This document shows, in pieces, positions 8,957 to 18,012 of a DNA stretch of 64,000 nt. The DNA lies in NCBI RefSeq assembly GCF_013141915.1, contig NZ_SROX01000017.1:1-64000 (forward strand), written 5' to 3'. How positions within the stretch are numbered: position 1 is the first letter of the stretch; each line of letters starts with the position of its first letter. Below the pieces are notes generated by a model, which was not told the origin of the DNA, ran no database searches, and saw only the letters and a program-made list of their open reading frames with translations. The stretch comes from Cupriavidus necator. GTDB taxonomy: Bacteria; Pseudomonadota; Gammaproteobacteria; Burkholderiales; Burkholderiaceae. Both the position numbers and the translations under genes were made by a program.

Positions 8957-9376
8957 ATGCAGAAAAACTCTCTGGAATTTCCGATCGCCATCCACAAGGA
9001 AGCAGGAACCGTTTACGGCGTTACGGTGCCCGACGTCCCGGGCTGCCATTCCTGGGGAGATACGATCGACGACGCGATCCGCAATGCAAGGGAGGCCATC
9101 AAGGGCCATGTTGCAACGCTGGTGGAACTCGGCCAGCCGGTCAATATCCGGTGCTCGACCATCGAAGCACTCATGGCAAAGCAAGAGTACGCCGGCGCAA
9201 TCTGGGCCCTGGCAGATGTGGATGTGAGCAAGCTCGACGCGCGTCCGGAGCGCATCAATGTCAGCCTGCCGCGCTTTGTGCTGCAGCAGATCGATGTCTA
9301 CGTCGAACGGCGCCATGAGACGCGGAGCGGCTTCCTGGCGCGCGCGGCACTGGCAGCGCTGGCCCAGGAACATTAG
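8957..9376 (+). CDS. hicB: HicB family antitoxin
   Basis: A 139-residue HicB. Residues 1-60 are the degenerate RNase H-like HicB domain (FPIAIHKEAGTVYGVTVPD, then GCHSWGDT and DDAIRNAREAI). The C-terminal 45 residues (INVSLPRFVLQQIDVYV) look like a ribbon-helix-helix DNA-binding domain. It normally neutralises HicA and represses the operon. It starts 23 bases after the broken hicA and is itself intact, so it may now act only as a free autorepressor or rescue antitoxin. The palindrome over the upstream promoter is its likely target. Confidence 0.88.
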   Translation: MQKNSLEFPIAIHKEAGTVYGVTVPDVPGCHSWGDTIDDAIRNAREAIKGHVATLVELGQPVNIRCSTIEALMAKQEYAGAIWALADVDVSKLDARPERINVSLPRFVLQQIDVYVERRHETRSGFLARAALAALAQEH

Positions 9377-9474
9377 GCACGCGGGCGGACATGTCGGCGG
9401 CAGGGCCGGGACCGGGGACCCCTCGCCGCCACCCGTATAATGTCCCCCCGTTTCACGCTCGCCTTCCCGCCACC

Positions 9475-9726
9475 ATGCCGTCACCCTCAGAATCCGCCCC
9501 GCTGCGCCCCGAACCGGACCACGGCGCCACGGATTCCACGCTGTCCGAGCGCCCCGACAGCCCCTGCATCGGCATCTGCTCGACCTTGTTCGACGAGGTA
9601 TGCCAGGGCTGCGGCCGCACCGCGGCGGAGGTCAGCAACTGGGTGTTCTTCAGCGACGAGGAAAAGCAGCGGATCTGGGAGCGCATCACTCGCGAGGGCA
9701 CCGGCAAGCGTTTCCGTCAGGGCTAA
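9475..9726 (+). CDS. DUF1289 Cys-rich small protein
   Basis: An 83-residue protein of the DUF1289 family. The signature is the cysteine cluster PCIGICSTLFDEVCQGCGRT, with four cysteines that probably bind metal, followed by WVFFSDEEK and a basic end. Its function is unknown. The ATG at 9475 gives the usual short N-terminus; an exact TATAAT lies at 9436-9441, about 35 bases upstream, a possible -10 box, although no good -35 is seen. It is convergent with the MOSC gene, 19 bases apart. Confidence 0.85.
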   Translation: MPSPSESAPLRPEPDHGATDSTLSERPDSPCIGICSTLFDEVCQGCGRTAAEVSNWVFFSDEEKQRIWERITREGTGKRFRQG

Positions 9727-9745
9727 AACACCCGTCCTCCTGCCT

Positions 9746-10465
9746 TTACTCGCCCGACAGGCGCCGCTCCATCGCTTCGACTTCGCGCCGCTCCAGGCGC
9801 TGCCGTGCCAGCTTGCGCCAGCTCTCGGCCAGCGGTGCCAGCGCGGCCATTTGCTCCAGCGCGGCATAGTCCAGCCGGTTGACATACAGCACCTGGAGCA
9901 GTCGGTGCAGCGGCCATCCGGGACAGGGCCGCGCCACCAGTTCCAGCACATCGCCCGCCGCCACCTCGCCGGTTTCAAGCACGCGGTAATACCAGCCCGT
10001 GCGCAGGCTCTGCTGCACGGCGCGCGACATGCCCGCATAGCCAAAGCGGTGATTGAGCTTCCAGCATGGCTGGCGCGCCTGCGACACCTCTACCAGCGCC
10101 GTGCCCAGCCGGAAGCGATCGCCGATGCAGACATCGGCTTCGGTCAGGCCCGTGGTGCTCAGGTTCTCGCCGAAGGCACCGGGCGTGTCGAGCACGCCGT
10201 CACCGGCCGCACCCTGCTCTGCCAGCGCCAGGCGCCACGCCGGGTAATGATCGAACGCATAGTGGTGCAGCGCCTTTTCCGGACCGCCATGATGCCGCGG
10301 GTCGCCCTGCCCGTCGCCCTCTAGCCCGGTCGCGCTGACGCGGATCCGCGCACGCGTTGCGGTCTTGGCAATGCCGCTCGGTACGCCCTTGGGTCCGAAC
10401 GGACGCACCACACCGGTCAGGACCGCGTCGATCGACACGCGCATGGCGGATGCGGGCTCGCTCAT
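9746..10465 (-). CDS. MOSC domain protein (YiiM-like)
   Basis: A 239-residue stand-alone MOSC protein. MOSC domains bind molybdenum cofactor or carry sulfur; YiiM-type members reduce N-hydroxylated compounds with the cofactor. The conserved cysteine stands in SQARQPCWKLNHRFG, and the GLEGDGQGDPRHHGG segment is typical of the family. A C-terminal three-helix tail, as in YiiM, ends the protein. Its ATG overlaps the TGA of the upstream amidotransferase gene (ATGA at 10462-10465), so the two are translationally coupled. Confidence 0.88.
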   Translation of the reverse strand: MSEPASAMRVSIDAVLTGVVRPFGPKGVPSGIAKTATRARIRVSATGLEGDGQGDPRHHGGPEKALHHYAFDHYPAWRLALAEQGAAGDGVLDTPGAFGENLSTTGLTEADVCIGDRFRLGTALVEVSQARQPCWKLNHRFGYAGMSRAVQQSLRTGWYYRVLETGEVAAGDVLELVARPCPGWPLHRLLQVLYVNRLDYAALEQMAALAPLAESWRKLARQRLERREVEAMERRLSGE

Positions 10466-11169
10466 AGCCCGGCTTGCTCCAGCCAGCGGGCGAACATGCG
10501 TTCCCCCGCCGCCGCCACGCTGGCGCCGACTTGCGCGGTCCGCGCACGGATGGTGCGCGGATCGATACCGGCCTTGCCCAGTTCGACGGTATGGCCGATC
10601 AGCCAGGCCTCGATGTCGCGCGGCATGACTTCGGGGTGGAACTGCAGCGCCAGCACCTGGTTGCCGATGGCATAGGCCTGGTTCTGAACCGCCGCGGTCG
10701 AGCCCAGTAATTGCGCGCCGGCGGGCAGGTCGAAGGTGTCGCCGTGCCAGTGCAGCACTTCCCAGCCGGCCGCTGCCAGTTCGGCGAGCGCTGAATCCTG
10801 CCCGGCCGGCGTCGGCGTGACCGGCGCCCAGCCGATCTCGCGCGTGCCGGGGTAGACCCTGGCGCCGGCGGCGCGCGCAATCAGCTGCGCGCCCAGGCAT
10901 ACACCGATGATCTTGCCCCCGGCCGCCAGGCGCTGGCGGATCAGCGCGATTTCAGCTTCGAGCCATGGATAGGCCTCGGTTTCGTAGACCCCGATGGGAC
11001 CGCCGAGCACCAGCAGCAGGTCAGCCGGCTCGCTGGCAATCGGCGCGAGGTCGTCGACGCCGGCCTGGAACACCCGCAGCGTGTGCCCGCGCGCGCGCAA
11101 GGCGTTGCCGATCACGCCCGCATGCTCGAAGGCGACGTGCTGGATCACATGGGTGGTACGCGTTGTCAT
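10462..11169 (-). CDS. Class I glutamine amidotransferase (GMP-synthase-like)
   Basis: A 235-residue free-standing GATase1 domain. The nucleophile elbow GVCLGAQ holds the catalytic cysteine, and QFHPEV holds the partner His and Glu. Such stand-alone proteins transfer or hydrolyse the amide of glutamine or gamma-glutamyl compounds; the acceptor is unknown. I chose the ATG at 11169, with AGGAGC about seven bases upstream, over the TTG one codon earlier. It is the first gene of a two-gene operon with the MOSC protein, which it overlaps by four bases. Confidence 0.88.
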   Translation of the reverse strand: MTTRTTHVIQHVAFEHAGVIGNALRARGHTLRVFQAGVDDLAPIASEPADLLLVLGGPIGVYETEAYPWLEAEIALIRQRLAAGGKIIGVCLGAQLIARAAGARVYPGTREIGWAPVTPTPAGQDSALAELAAAGWEVLHWHGDTFDLPAGAQLLGSTAAVQNQAYAIGNQVLALQFHPEVMPRDIEAWLIGHTVELGKAGIDPRTIRARTAQVGASVAAAGERMFARWLEQAGL

Positions 11170-11295
11170 CAATGGCTCCTGCCGGCAAAAGGGAGAAAAC
11201 CTTCATGTTAGCGTCTATGGCCACCTCCCCGCGCAGACCCCGGCACGACATTCCCAATTTGCGAGCCTTCTCAGCCAGGCAGGCCGCGCGCCGCG

Positions 11296-13755
11296 TTATT
11301 TTGCCGCAGGCGCCAGCACCAGGGTGTCCGCCGTGCCATGCAAACCCGAGGCCGCGGCCGGCGGCATGGTGATGTATTCCACCGCGGCCCATTTGCCGGT
11401 CCAGTCGCGGTAGCGCGGCAGCAGCGCATTGCCGGACTGCCCGGTGGAGTCCATGAAGCGCGATGCCGCCAGGTCGGACAGGTCATAGAGCGCGCGCACG
11501 CTGGCGGCATGGGTGTTTTCGAAGGGTGCCTTGTGGTCGCGCAGGTTATGCCGGCCGACGTTGACCGTGTAAGTGTCGCCGCCCGTCGGCACGCGCAGGT
11601 TGAACAGCGGCGCCAGGTACGCGACCTTGCCGAACGGCTTGTGCTCGGAACGCGCCGCGTGCGCCTCGCCCCAGCGCCAGCGCGCGGGATCGTCGCCATA
11701 GCGGCGCGACAGGTCGGCCATGGCCTGCGTCCAGGCGTCGGCAATGGCGTCGTCGCAGGTCTCGGCCGGGCCCGTATGGGGACGGTCGCACCAGAACGCA
11801 CCCAGCTGGCGCGGATCGCGCAGGATGTTGAGCATGGGCTGCTGCACGTTGCGCTGCTCCCACATGCGGGCAAAGATCGCCTCGCCGGTTTTCTCCTCGA
11901 ACAGCCGGCGCGACAGCTCGCGCAGCCACGCGGTGACCACCAGCGGCTCGGCACGGCCGGCGTCCATGGTGCCGTCCCACTGGCGCAACGCATCCAGCAA
12001 TGCGCGTTCGCGCGCGGGGCGCGCTGCGTCGCGGCTGATAGGCGCGGCCAGCAGCAGCGGCAAGGCATCGCGCACCGCCAGCGAGACCACGTCCTTCTGG
12101 ATCGCGGCGAAGGTGTCGAAGGAATGCTTCGGCGTGGCCGCCAGCAGCGCGCGGATGCGGTCGTAGCGATAGGGCACGGTCCACTCGCTGGTGATGAAGT
12201 ACGGATAGTCCGGCGCGACGATGCGCTGGTTGGCCGTGACGATCACCCCCCCGGCGGGGTTGTACTGGTGCGGCAGCGCCTCGAACGGGATAAAGCCGGT
12301 CCAGTCATAGCGCGCGTCCCAGCCGGGCGCCGGCGCCAGCCCCTTGAGGTCGTTGTCGGCGCGGCGCAGCGGCACGCGGCCCGGCGCGTAGAAGCCAATA
12401 TTGCCGTCGACGTCGGCATAGACGATGTTCTGCTGCGGCGCATGGAAGTCGCGCAGTGCGGCGGTGAAGCCGGCCCAGTCGCGCGCCTGGTTCATGCTCA
12501 GCCCGGCCTGGAAGGTGCGGTCGTCCGCGCGCAGCGCGGTCCACTGGAACGCCACCACGTATTGCGCGCCCAGCGGCGCCGCGGCGGTGGCGAGCGGCTC
12601 GGCGACATCGGAAATCACCGGCCCGTGGCGGGTCGTGCGGACCTTCAGCGTCACGTCGGCGGCGCCTTTGACGCGGATGGTCTCGGTGCGGGTCTCGAAC
12701 GCGGCCCACCCCTGCGGCGTCTGGTATTGGGTGTCGTTGCCCGGGCGCACCCGCTCCAGGTACAGGTCTTGCACATCCGGCGCGGTATTGGTCAGTCCCC
12801 ACGCGATCCGGTCGTTGTGACCCAGCACCACCAGCGGCATGCCGGGCAGCGTCGCGCCGGCCACCTCGAGCCCCGGCGCGCTCAGGCGCGCAAAGTACCA
12901 CAGCGCCGGCGCCTGCAGGCCCAGGTGCGGATCGTTGGCCAGCATGGGCTTGCCCGATTGCGTGTGGGCCCCGGACACCACCCAGTTGTTCGAGCCCATG
13001 CCCTCGACATAGCCCGGCGGCGCCTTGTCGCCGACGCGGGCCATCGCGCTCGCCAGCGGCGCCAGTTGCCGGTACAGATGGCCGTAATCCATGGTGCGTA
13101 CCGGCTGCTCGCCCGGATACGGCGCCAGCAGTTGGCTGATGCGGGCCACCGGCAGCACCTGCGCCAGCCGCATGCGCAGCGTCTCCTGGGTCCAGTTGCC
13201 GCCAAGATCCCAGGCCATCATGGTCTGCCAGCCCAGCGTGTCGGCCGGTTCCCAGCGCTCGGGCTGCGTGCGCAGCAGCAGGAACTCCGGCGGCAGCGGG
13301 CCCTTGCGCTGGTCAATCCATGCATTGACGCCGTCGGCATAGGCCTGCAGGGCCGCGCGCGCTTCGGGCGAGGCCTGCGCGAGGATGGCCTCGGCGTTGC
13401 GCCGCACGCCCAGCGTACGCAGGAACTTGTCGTTATCGACGGCTGACGGCCCCAGGATCTCCGCGAGCCGCCCTGCAACGATGCGCTTGTTCATCTGCAT
13501 CTGCCACAGCCGGTCCTGGGCGTGGACGTAGCCCAGCGCAAACCAGGCATCGGCCTTGCTGGCGGCGCGGATCTGCGGCACACCGTTGCCATCGCGCACG
13601 ATCGTGACCTGGTTGCGCAAGCCCGCCAGCACCGCCTTGCCGGAGGCCGGCGGTTGTGCCGCATGCCGATACCAGACCAACCCGCCCGCGGCGCCGGCCA
13701 CCGCCAGCCCCAGCAGCACTGCCAGCCACCTGGTCAGCCGCCCTAACCCGCGCAT
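11296..13755 (-). CDS. Penicillin acylase family N-terminal-nucleophile hydrolase
   Basis: An 819-residue penicillin/acyl-homoserine-lactone acylase-like precursor. An N-terminal hydrophobic segment (residues about 10-30) serves as signal peptide or anchor, so the enzyme acts in the periplasm. The alpha region is followed by the autocleavage site in GMGSNNWVVSG, with Ser255 as the likely N-terminal nucleophile of the beta chain; NDPHLGL and HNDRIAWGLTN are further family motifs. Substrates of this family include penicillins, cyclic amides and quorum-sensing lactones; the choice cannot be made here. The ATG at 13755 has GGGGGAG upstream; the longer frame to 13803 has no ribosome site. Confidence 0.9.
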   Translation of the reverse strand: MRGLGRLTRWLAVLLGLAVAGAAGGLVWYRHAAQPPASGKAVLAGLRNQVTIVRDGNGVPQIRAASKADAWFALGYVHAQDRLWQMQMNKRIVAGRLAEILGPSAVDNDKFLRTLGVRRNAEAILAQASPEARAALQAYADGVNAWIDQRKGPLPPEFLLLRTQPERWEPADTLGWQTMMAWDLGGNWTQETLRMRLAQVLPVARISQLLAPYPGEQPVRTMDYGHLYRQLAPLASAMARVGDKAPPGYVEGMGSNNWVVSGAHTQSGKPMLANDPHLGLQAPALWYFARLSAPGLEVAGATLPGMPLVVLGHNDRIAWGLTNTAPDVQDLYLERVRPGNDTQYQTPQGWAAFETRTETIRVKGAADVTLKVRTTRHGPVISDVAEPLATAAAPLGAQYVVAFQWTALRADDRTFQAGLSMNQARDWAGFTAALRDFHAPQQNIVYADVDGNIGFYAPGRVPLRRADNDLKGLAPAPGWDARYDWTGFIPFEALPHQYNPAGGVIVTANQRIVAPDYPYFITSEWTVPYRYDRIRALLAATPKHSFDTFAAIQKDVVSLAVRDALPLLLAAPISRDAARPARERALLDALRQWDGTMDAGRAEPLVVTAWLRELSRRLFEEKTGEAIFARMWEQRNVQQPMLNILRDPRQLGAFWCDRPHTGPAETCDDAIADAWTQAMADLSRRYGDDPARWRWGEAHAARSEHKPFGKVAYLAPLFNLRVPTGGDTYTVNVGRHNLRDHKAPFENTHAASVRALYDLSDLAASRFMDSTGQSGNALLPRYRDWTGKWAAVEYITMPPAAASGLHGTADTLVLAPAAK

Positions 13756-13824
13756 CGTTGCTCCCCCTCTGTCCTTGTCATGTTGTATGTGTTTCCCGCG
13801 CATTATCCCCGCATTGTCCGCACG

Positions 13825-13852
13825 AAAAAATGCCCGGACCAGCCGGGCATTT
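13825..13852 (-). terminator. Intrinsic terminator of the aldehyde dehydrogenase gene
   Basis: A perfect 10-bp stem (13828-13837 with 13843-13852) with a 5-nt loop; on the minus strand it is followed by six T. It lies 20 bases after the aldehyde dehydrogenase stop. Confidence 0.85.
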
Positions 13853-13872
13853 CCGCGTTGCGTGCCAGCGCG

Positions 13873-15306
13873 TCAGGCAGCCGGCTTCTTCAGCTGCAGC
13901 GACTTGTACTCCAGGAACTCCTCCAGGCCGTACTTGCCGGCTTCGCGCCCGTTGCCAGACTGCTTGTAGCCGCCGAACGGCGCCTGCATGTTGAACGGTC
14001 CGCCGTTGATATCGACCTGGCCGGTGCGGATGCGGCGCGCCACGCGAATCGCGCGCGCCTCGTCGCCTGACCACACGCCGCCGCCCAGGCCGTAGATGCT
14101 GTCGTTGGCAATGCGCACCGCGTCTTCCTCGGTGTCATAGCAGATGATCGACAGCACCGGGCCGAAGATCTCTTCCTGCGCCACGGTCGCGCGCGGCTCG
14201 ACGTTGCCCAGCACGGTCGGCTTGACGAAGAAGCCCCGGTCCAGCCCCTCCGGCGCCTCGGGGCCGCCGGCCACCAGTTCGGCGCCCTCTTCCAAGCCGC
14301 GGCGGATATAGCCGGTCACGCGGTCCTTCTGCACGGCGGAGATCAGCGGACCCAGCTTGCTGGTTTCCTGCAGCGGATCGCCCACGGTAAAGCCGGCCAC
14401 CACCTTCTGCGCGATCGCCTTGACTTCGTCATAGCGGGTGCGCGGCACCAGCATGCGGGTGTGCGCCGAGCAGGTCTGGCCGGAGTTCAGGAAACAGGCA
14501 TTGATGGTGCCCTTCACGGCCGCCGGCAGGTCGGCATCGTCCAGGATCACCGAGGCCGACTTGCCGCCCAGTTCCAGCGCCACCCGCTTGACGGTCTGCG
14601 CGGCCAGCTCGGACACGCGCTTGCCGGCGCGGGTCGAGCCGGTGAACGACACCATGTCGACTTCCGGATGGCTGGCCAGCACCTCGCCCACCACTGGGCC
14701 ATAGCCGGTCACCAGGTTGAACACGCCCGGCGGCAGCCCCGCGGCCTCGATCACCTCGGCCAGCACGAAGGCGTTGAGCGGCGCCACCTCGGACGGCTTG
14801 AGCACCACCGTGCAGCCCGCCGCCAGTGCCGGCGCCACCTTCAGCGTGATCTGGTTGAGCGGGTAGTTCCACGGCGTGATGGCGCCGACCACGCCCACCG
14901 GCTCGCGCACTACCAGCGAATTGCCCACTTCTTCCTCGAAGCTGAACCCTTCCACCAGCCTGGCGGCCTGGCCCCAGTTGTAGACCGGGCCGCCCACCTG
15001 GATCGCGCGCGCCAGCTTGATCGGCATGCCGACTTCACCGGCGATCAGCTGCGCCAATTCTTCGCTGCGCGCCTTCAGCCCTTCGGCGATCTTCGCTATA
15101 TAGCCGGCGCGCACGGCCGGCGGCGTTGCCGACCAGCCATCGAAGGCCGCGCGCGCCGCCTGGATGGCGTCTTCCGCGTCGCGGGCCGAGCCTTCCGGGA
15201 TCGTCCCCATCACCGCTTCGGTGGCGGAATGGATGACATCGATCTTGCCGTTACCGTGGGGTGCGACCCACTTGCCGTTGATGAAGAGTTTGTCTCGTTG
15301 TTGCAT
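13873..15306 (-). CDS. NAD(P)-dependent aldehyde dehydrogenase
   Basis: A 477-residue enzyme of the aldehyde dehydrogenase superfamily that oxidises an aldehyde to the acid in the cytosol. Visible signatures are the Rossmann GSTRAGKRV loop, the general-base glutamate in LELGGKSA, the catalytic cysteine in NSGQTCSAH and the EEIFGPVLS motif near the end. The start MQQRDKLFINGKWV at 15306 is the normal family start; the frame stays open another 140 bases upstream without homology. The substrate is not predictable. A terminator follows its stop. Confidence 0.92.
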   Translation of the reverse strand: MQQRDKLFINGKWVAPHGNGKIDVIHSATEAVMGTIPEGSARDAEDAIQAARAAFDGWSATPPAVRAGYIAKIAEGLKARSEELAQLIAGEVGMPIKLARAIQVGGPVYNWGQAARLVEGFSFEEEVGNSLVVREPVGVVGAITPWNYPLNQITLKVAPALAAGCTVVLKPSEVAPLNAFVLAEVIEAAGLPPGVFNLVTGYGPVVGEVLASHPEVDMVSFTGSTRAGKRVSELAAQTVKRVALELGGKSASVILDDADLPAAVKGTINACFLNSGQTCSAHTRMLVPRTRYDEVKAIAQKVVAGFTVGDPLQETSKLGPLISAVQKDRVTGYIRRGLEEGAELVAGGPEAPEGLDRGFFVKPTVLGNVEPRATVAQEEIFGPVLSIICYDTEEDAVRIANDSIYGLGGGVWSGDEARAIRVARRIRTGQVDINGGPFNMQAPFGGYKQSGNGREAGKYGLEEFLEYKSLQLKKPAA

Positions 15307-15528
15307 GGCCACAGTTCTCGGTTTGGTAAATTGGCGATTGCAATTTTTTGTTACTTTTATGGTGCAGGCACATTGTAGAGCGGAATCGGGCCCATGTTTT
15401 TGGCGCCGGGGGATATGCCGCCGGCTGCGCCTGCGGCTCGGCACAACAATATGGCGATAATCGGCCGCGGCTCGCGGACGGGCTGCACGCCCCCGCGGCC
15501 GTCCATAACAAGACTAAGGGAGCGAGGC

Positions 15529-16131
15529 ATGGTCGATCCGATCTACCGCAAGACGGAGGCGGGGCAGGACGAAATCCGCAGTCGCGCGCGCAAACTGGAC
15601 CACAAGCTGCGCGCGCTGCTGCTGATGGTCAATGGCGAGCGCCGCGAGCAGGCTTTGCTGGCACAGGTGGCGGGCATGGGGATCGGCGCGGAGGCCATGG
15701 CAACGCTGCTGCGGCTGGGGCTGGTCGAAGCCGTCGCAGAGCCGGCCCAGCCCTCCGCCGCCGCGCCGCATGAACCGGCGCGAGCCGCCCCGCCGGCACC
15801 GGATACCAATTTGTTCTCGGTGTATGCGATGCGCCATGCGCCGGTTCCCGAGGTAGCGGCGGCGCCCCCCCCCAGTGCGGCCGAAGTCCACTCGCCCGCC
15901 GAGATCCAGGCCTACCAGCGCCTCTACCACTTCTATACCGACGTGATCGGGCAGCATCTCGGGCTGCGCGGCTACATGCTGCAGGTCAAGGTGGAGAAGG
16001 CTTCGGACCTGCCCGCGCTGATGGCGCTGCGCGAACCGCTGCATGCGGCCCTGCTCAAGGCCCGCGGCGACATCACCGCCCGTGCCATCATCGCGCAGCT
16101 GGACCAGGTCCGCGACGGCAGCGCCATCTGA
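15529..16131 (+). CDS. Conserved hypothetical protein with Pro/Ala-rich linker
   Basis: A 200-residue soluble protein without a recognised family. Residues 1-65 are predicted helical (YRKTEAGQDEIRSRARKLDHK), residues about 75-125 are a Pro/Ala-rich linker, and the C-terminal 75 residues (IQAYQRLYHFYTDVIGQHLG) form a second helical region. The N-terminal part looks like a small winged-helix or wHTH-like unit, but this is only an impression. AAGGGAGCGAGG precedes the ATG at 15529; the frame is open upstream to 15394 but that part is unlikely to be translated. It is divergent from the aldehyde dehydrogenase gene. No function proposed. Confidence 0.75.
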   Translation: MVDPIYRKTEAGQDEIRSRARKLDHKLRALLLMVNGERREQALLAQVAGMGIGAEAMATLLRLGLVEAVAEPAQPSAAAPHEPARAAPPAPDTNLFSVYAMRHAPVPEVAAAPPPSAAEVHSPAEIQAYQRLYHFYTDVIGQHLGLRGYMLQVKVEKASDLPALMALREPLHAALLKARGDITARAIIAQLDQVRDGSAI

Positions 16132-16151
16132 TACACAGGCCGCCCGACAGC

Positions 16152-16176
16152 AAAAAGGCCGCCCGGAGGCGGCCTT
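16152..16176 (-). terminator. Intrinsic terminator after ybiT
   Basis: A 9-bp perfect GC-rich stem (16155-16163 with 16168-16176) with a CGGA loop; on the minus strand it runs into a five-base T tract. It lies between the convergent ends of the hypothetical gene and ybiT. Confidence 0.8.
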
Positions 16177-16198
16177 CAGCATGCGGAGGGCGCGGCGA

Positions 16199-17821
16199 TC
16201 AGCCGTCGATCCCCTGCGACTGCAGGTACTCGTCATAGGTACCGAGGTAATCGGTCAGCGTACCGTCGGTGCGGATTTCGATCACGCGCGTAGCCAGGCC
16301 ACTGACGAACTCGCGGTCGTGCGAGACGAAGATCAGCGTGCCCTGGAACTTGTCCAGCGCGATCTGCATCGACTCGATCGATTCCATGTCCATGTGGTTG
16401 GTCGGCTCGTCCAGCGCCAGCACGTTGTGGCGGCCCAGCATCAGCTTGCCCCAGATCATGCGGCCCTTCTCGCCGCCGGACAGGACCTTGACGTTCTTCC
16501 TGATGTCGTCGGCCGAGAACAGCAGGCGCCCCAGCGTGCCGCGCAGCGAGGTTTCGTCGTCGCCGGCCTGCGTCCACTGGCTCATCCAGTCCATCACGTC
16601 GCGGTCCGTGGGGAATTCCTCGTAGGTGTCCTGCGGCATATAGCCGACGTTGGCATTCTCGGCCCACTTGACCGTGCCGCGGTCCACCTCGACGCCGCGC
16701 TGCACGCCGGTCTGCACCGCGCCGTTGAGCAGGCTGCGCAGCAGCGTGGTCTTGCCCGCGCCGTTCTCGCCGATGATCGCCACGCGCTCGCCGGCCTGGA
16801 TCGCCAGGGAGAGATTGTCGATGATCTTGCGGTCGTAGGTCTTGGTGATGCCTTCCACCTCGACCGCGAGGTTGTGCAGCTTCTTCTCGAACTCGAAGCG
16901 GATAAACGGGTTCTGGCGCGACGACGGCTTGATGTCCTCGACCTTGATCTTCTCGATCTGCTTGGCGCGCGAGGTCGCCTGGCGGGCCTTGGACTTGTTG
17001 GCCGAGAAGCGGCGCACGAAGTCCTGCAGTTCGCTGATGCGCTCCTTGGCGCGCGCGTTGGCGGCCATCTGGCGTTCACGGGCCTGCATCGACGCTTCCA
17101 TGTAGTCGTCGTAGTTGCCCGGGTAGACCTTGAGCGTGCCGTAGTCCATGTCGGCCATGTGGGTGCAGACCGAGTTCAGGAAGTGGCGATCGTGGGAAAT
17201 GATGATCATGGTGGAGTTGCGCTCGTTGAGCACGGTCTCCAGCCAGCGGATCGTGTTGATGTCCAGGTTGTTGGTCGGCTCGTCCAGCAGCAGCACGTCC
17301 GGATTCGAGAACAGTGCCTGCGCCAGCAGCACGCGCAGCTTCCAGCCCGGCGCCACGTCGCTCATCGGTCCCTGGTGCTGCGCGGTGGGAATGCCCACGC
17401 CCAGCAGCAGTTCGCCGGCGCGCGCCTCGGCGGTGTAGCCGTCGTATTCGGCGTACTTGGCCTCGAGCTCGGCGGCCTTCATGTAGTCTTCGTCGCTCGC
17501 TTCCGGGTTGGCGTAGATGGCGTCGCGCTCCTGCGCTGCGCCCCACATCTCGGTGTGGCCCATCATCACCACGTCGAGCACGCGCATGTCTTCATACGCG
17601 AACTGGTCCTGGCGCAGCTTGCCCAGGCGAATGCCAGGCTCCAGCATGACGTTGCCCGACGACGGCTCGAGGTCGCCGCCCAGGATCTTCATGAAGGTGG
17701 ACTTGCCGCAGCCGTTCGCGCCGATCAGGCCGTAGCGGTTGCCCTCGCCGAACTTGACCGAGATATTCTCGAACAACGGCTTGGGGCCGAACTGCATGGT
17801 GATGTTTGCGGTAGAAAGCAC
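16199..17821 (-). CDS. ybiT: ABC-F ATPase YbiT
   Basis: A 540-residue soluble ABC-F protein with two ABC domains and no membrane part. Both Walker A motifs (GANGCGKST and GENGAGKTT), both Walker B/DEPTN motifs (LLDEPTNNLD, LALDEPTNHMD) and the linker rich in Arg/Lys between them are visible. The start of the conserved protein is LSTANITMQFGPKPLFENIS, which closely matches the YbiT subgroup. ABC-F proteins bind the ribosomal E site and resolve stalled translation. The chosen start is GTG at 17821; the frame is open to 17908 but the extra residues are not family-like. Confidence 0.9.
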   Translation of the reverse strand: MLSTANITMQFGPKPLFENISVKFGEGNRYGLIGANGCGKSTFMKILGGDLEPSSGNVMLEPGIRLGKLRQDQFAYEDMRVLDVVMMGHTEMWGAAQERDAIYANPEASDEDYMKAAELEAKYAEYDGYTAEARAGELLLGVGIPTAQHQGPMSDVAPGWKLRVLLAQALFSNPDVLLLDEPTNNLDINTIRWLETVLNERNSTMIIISHDRHFLNSVCTHMADMDYGTLKVYPGNYDDYMEASMQARERQMAANARAKERISELQDFVRRFSANKSKARQATSRAKQIEKIKVEDIKPSSRQNPFIRFEFEKKLHNLAVEVEGITKTYDRKIIDNLSLAIQAGERVAIIGENGAGKTTLLRSLLNGAVQTGVQRGVEVDRGTVKWAENANVGYMPQDTYEEFPTDRDVMDWMSQWTQAGDDETSLRGTLGRLLFSADDIRKNVKVLSGGEKGRMIWGKLMLGRHNVLALDEPTNHMDMESIESMQIALDKFQGTLIFVSHDREFVSGLATRVIEIRTDGTLTDYLGTYDEYLQSQGIDG

Positions 17822-18012
17822 GTCTGGAACCTTGTCTGGAGAGTGTGGCGCCGCGGCGCGGGCCGGAAGGATTCCGGCGGCCATGGCTGGCGCTGCGGCA
17901 CGGGCCACGCCCGGTTCATGCGAGAACCCGGCAGGAAATCAGGAAATAACCGCGTATTCTATCATCCGGACGCATTCCTTGCGACCGGCGCGCGCGCCGC
18001 AGGACGCGCGGC

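Noticed and set aside
11338..13446. 702-codon plus-strand frame opposite the penicillin acylase gene
   Set aside because: Arg/Gln/His-rich shadow translation without start signals; the acylase on the other strand is well supported.
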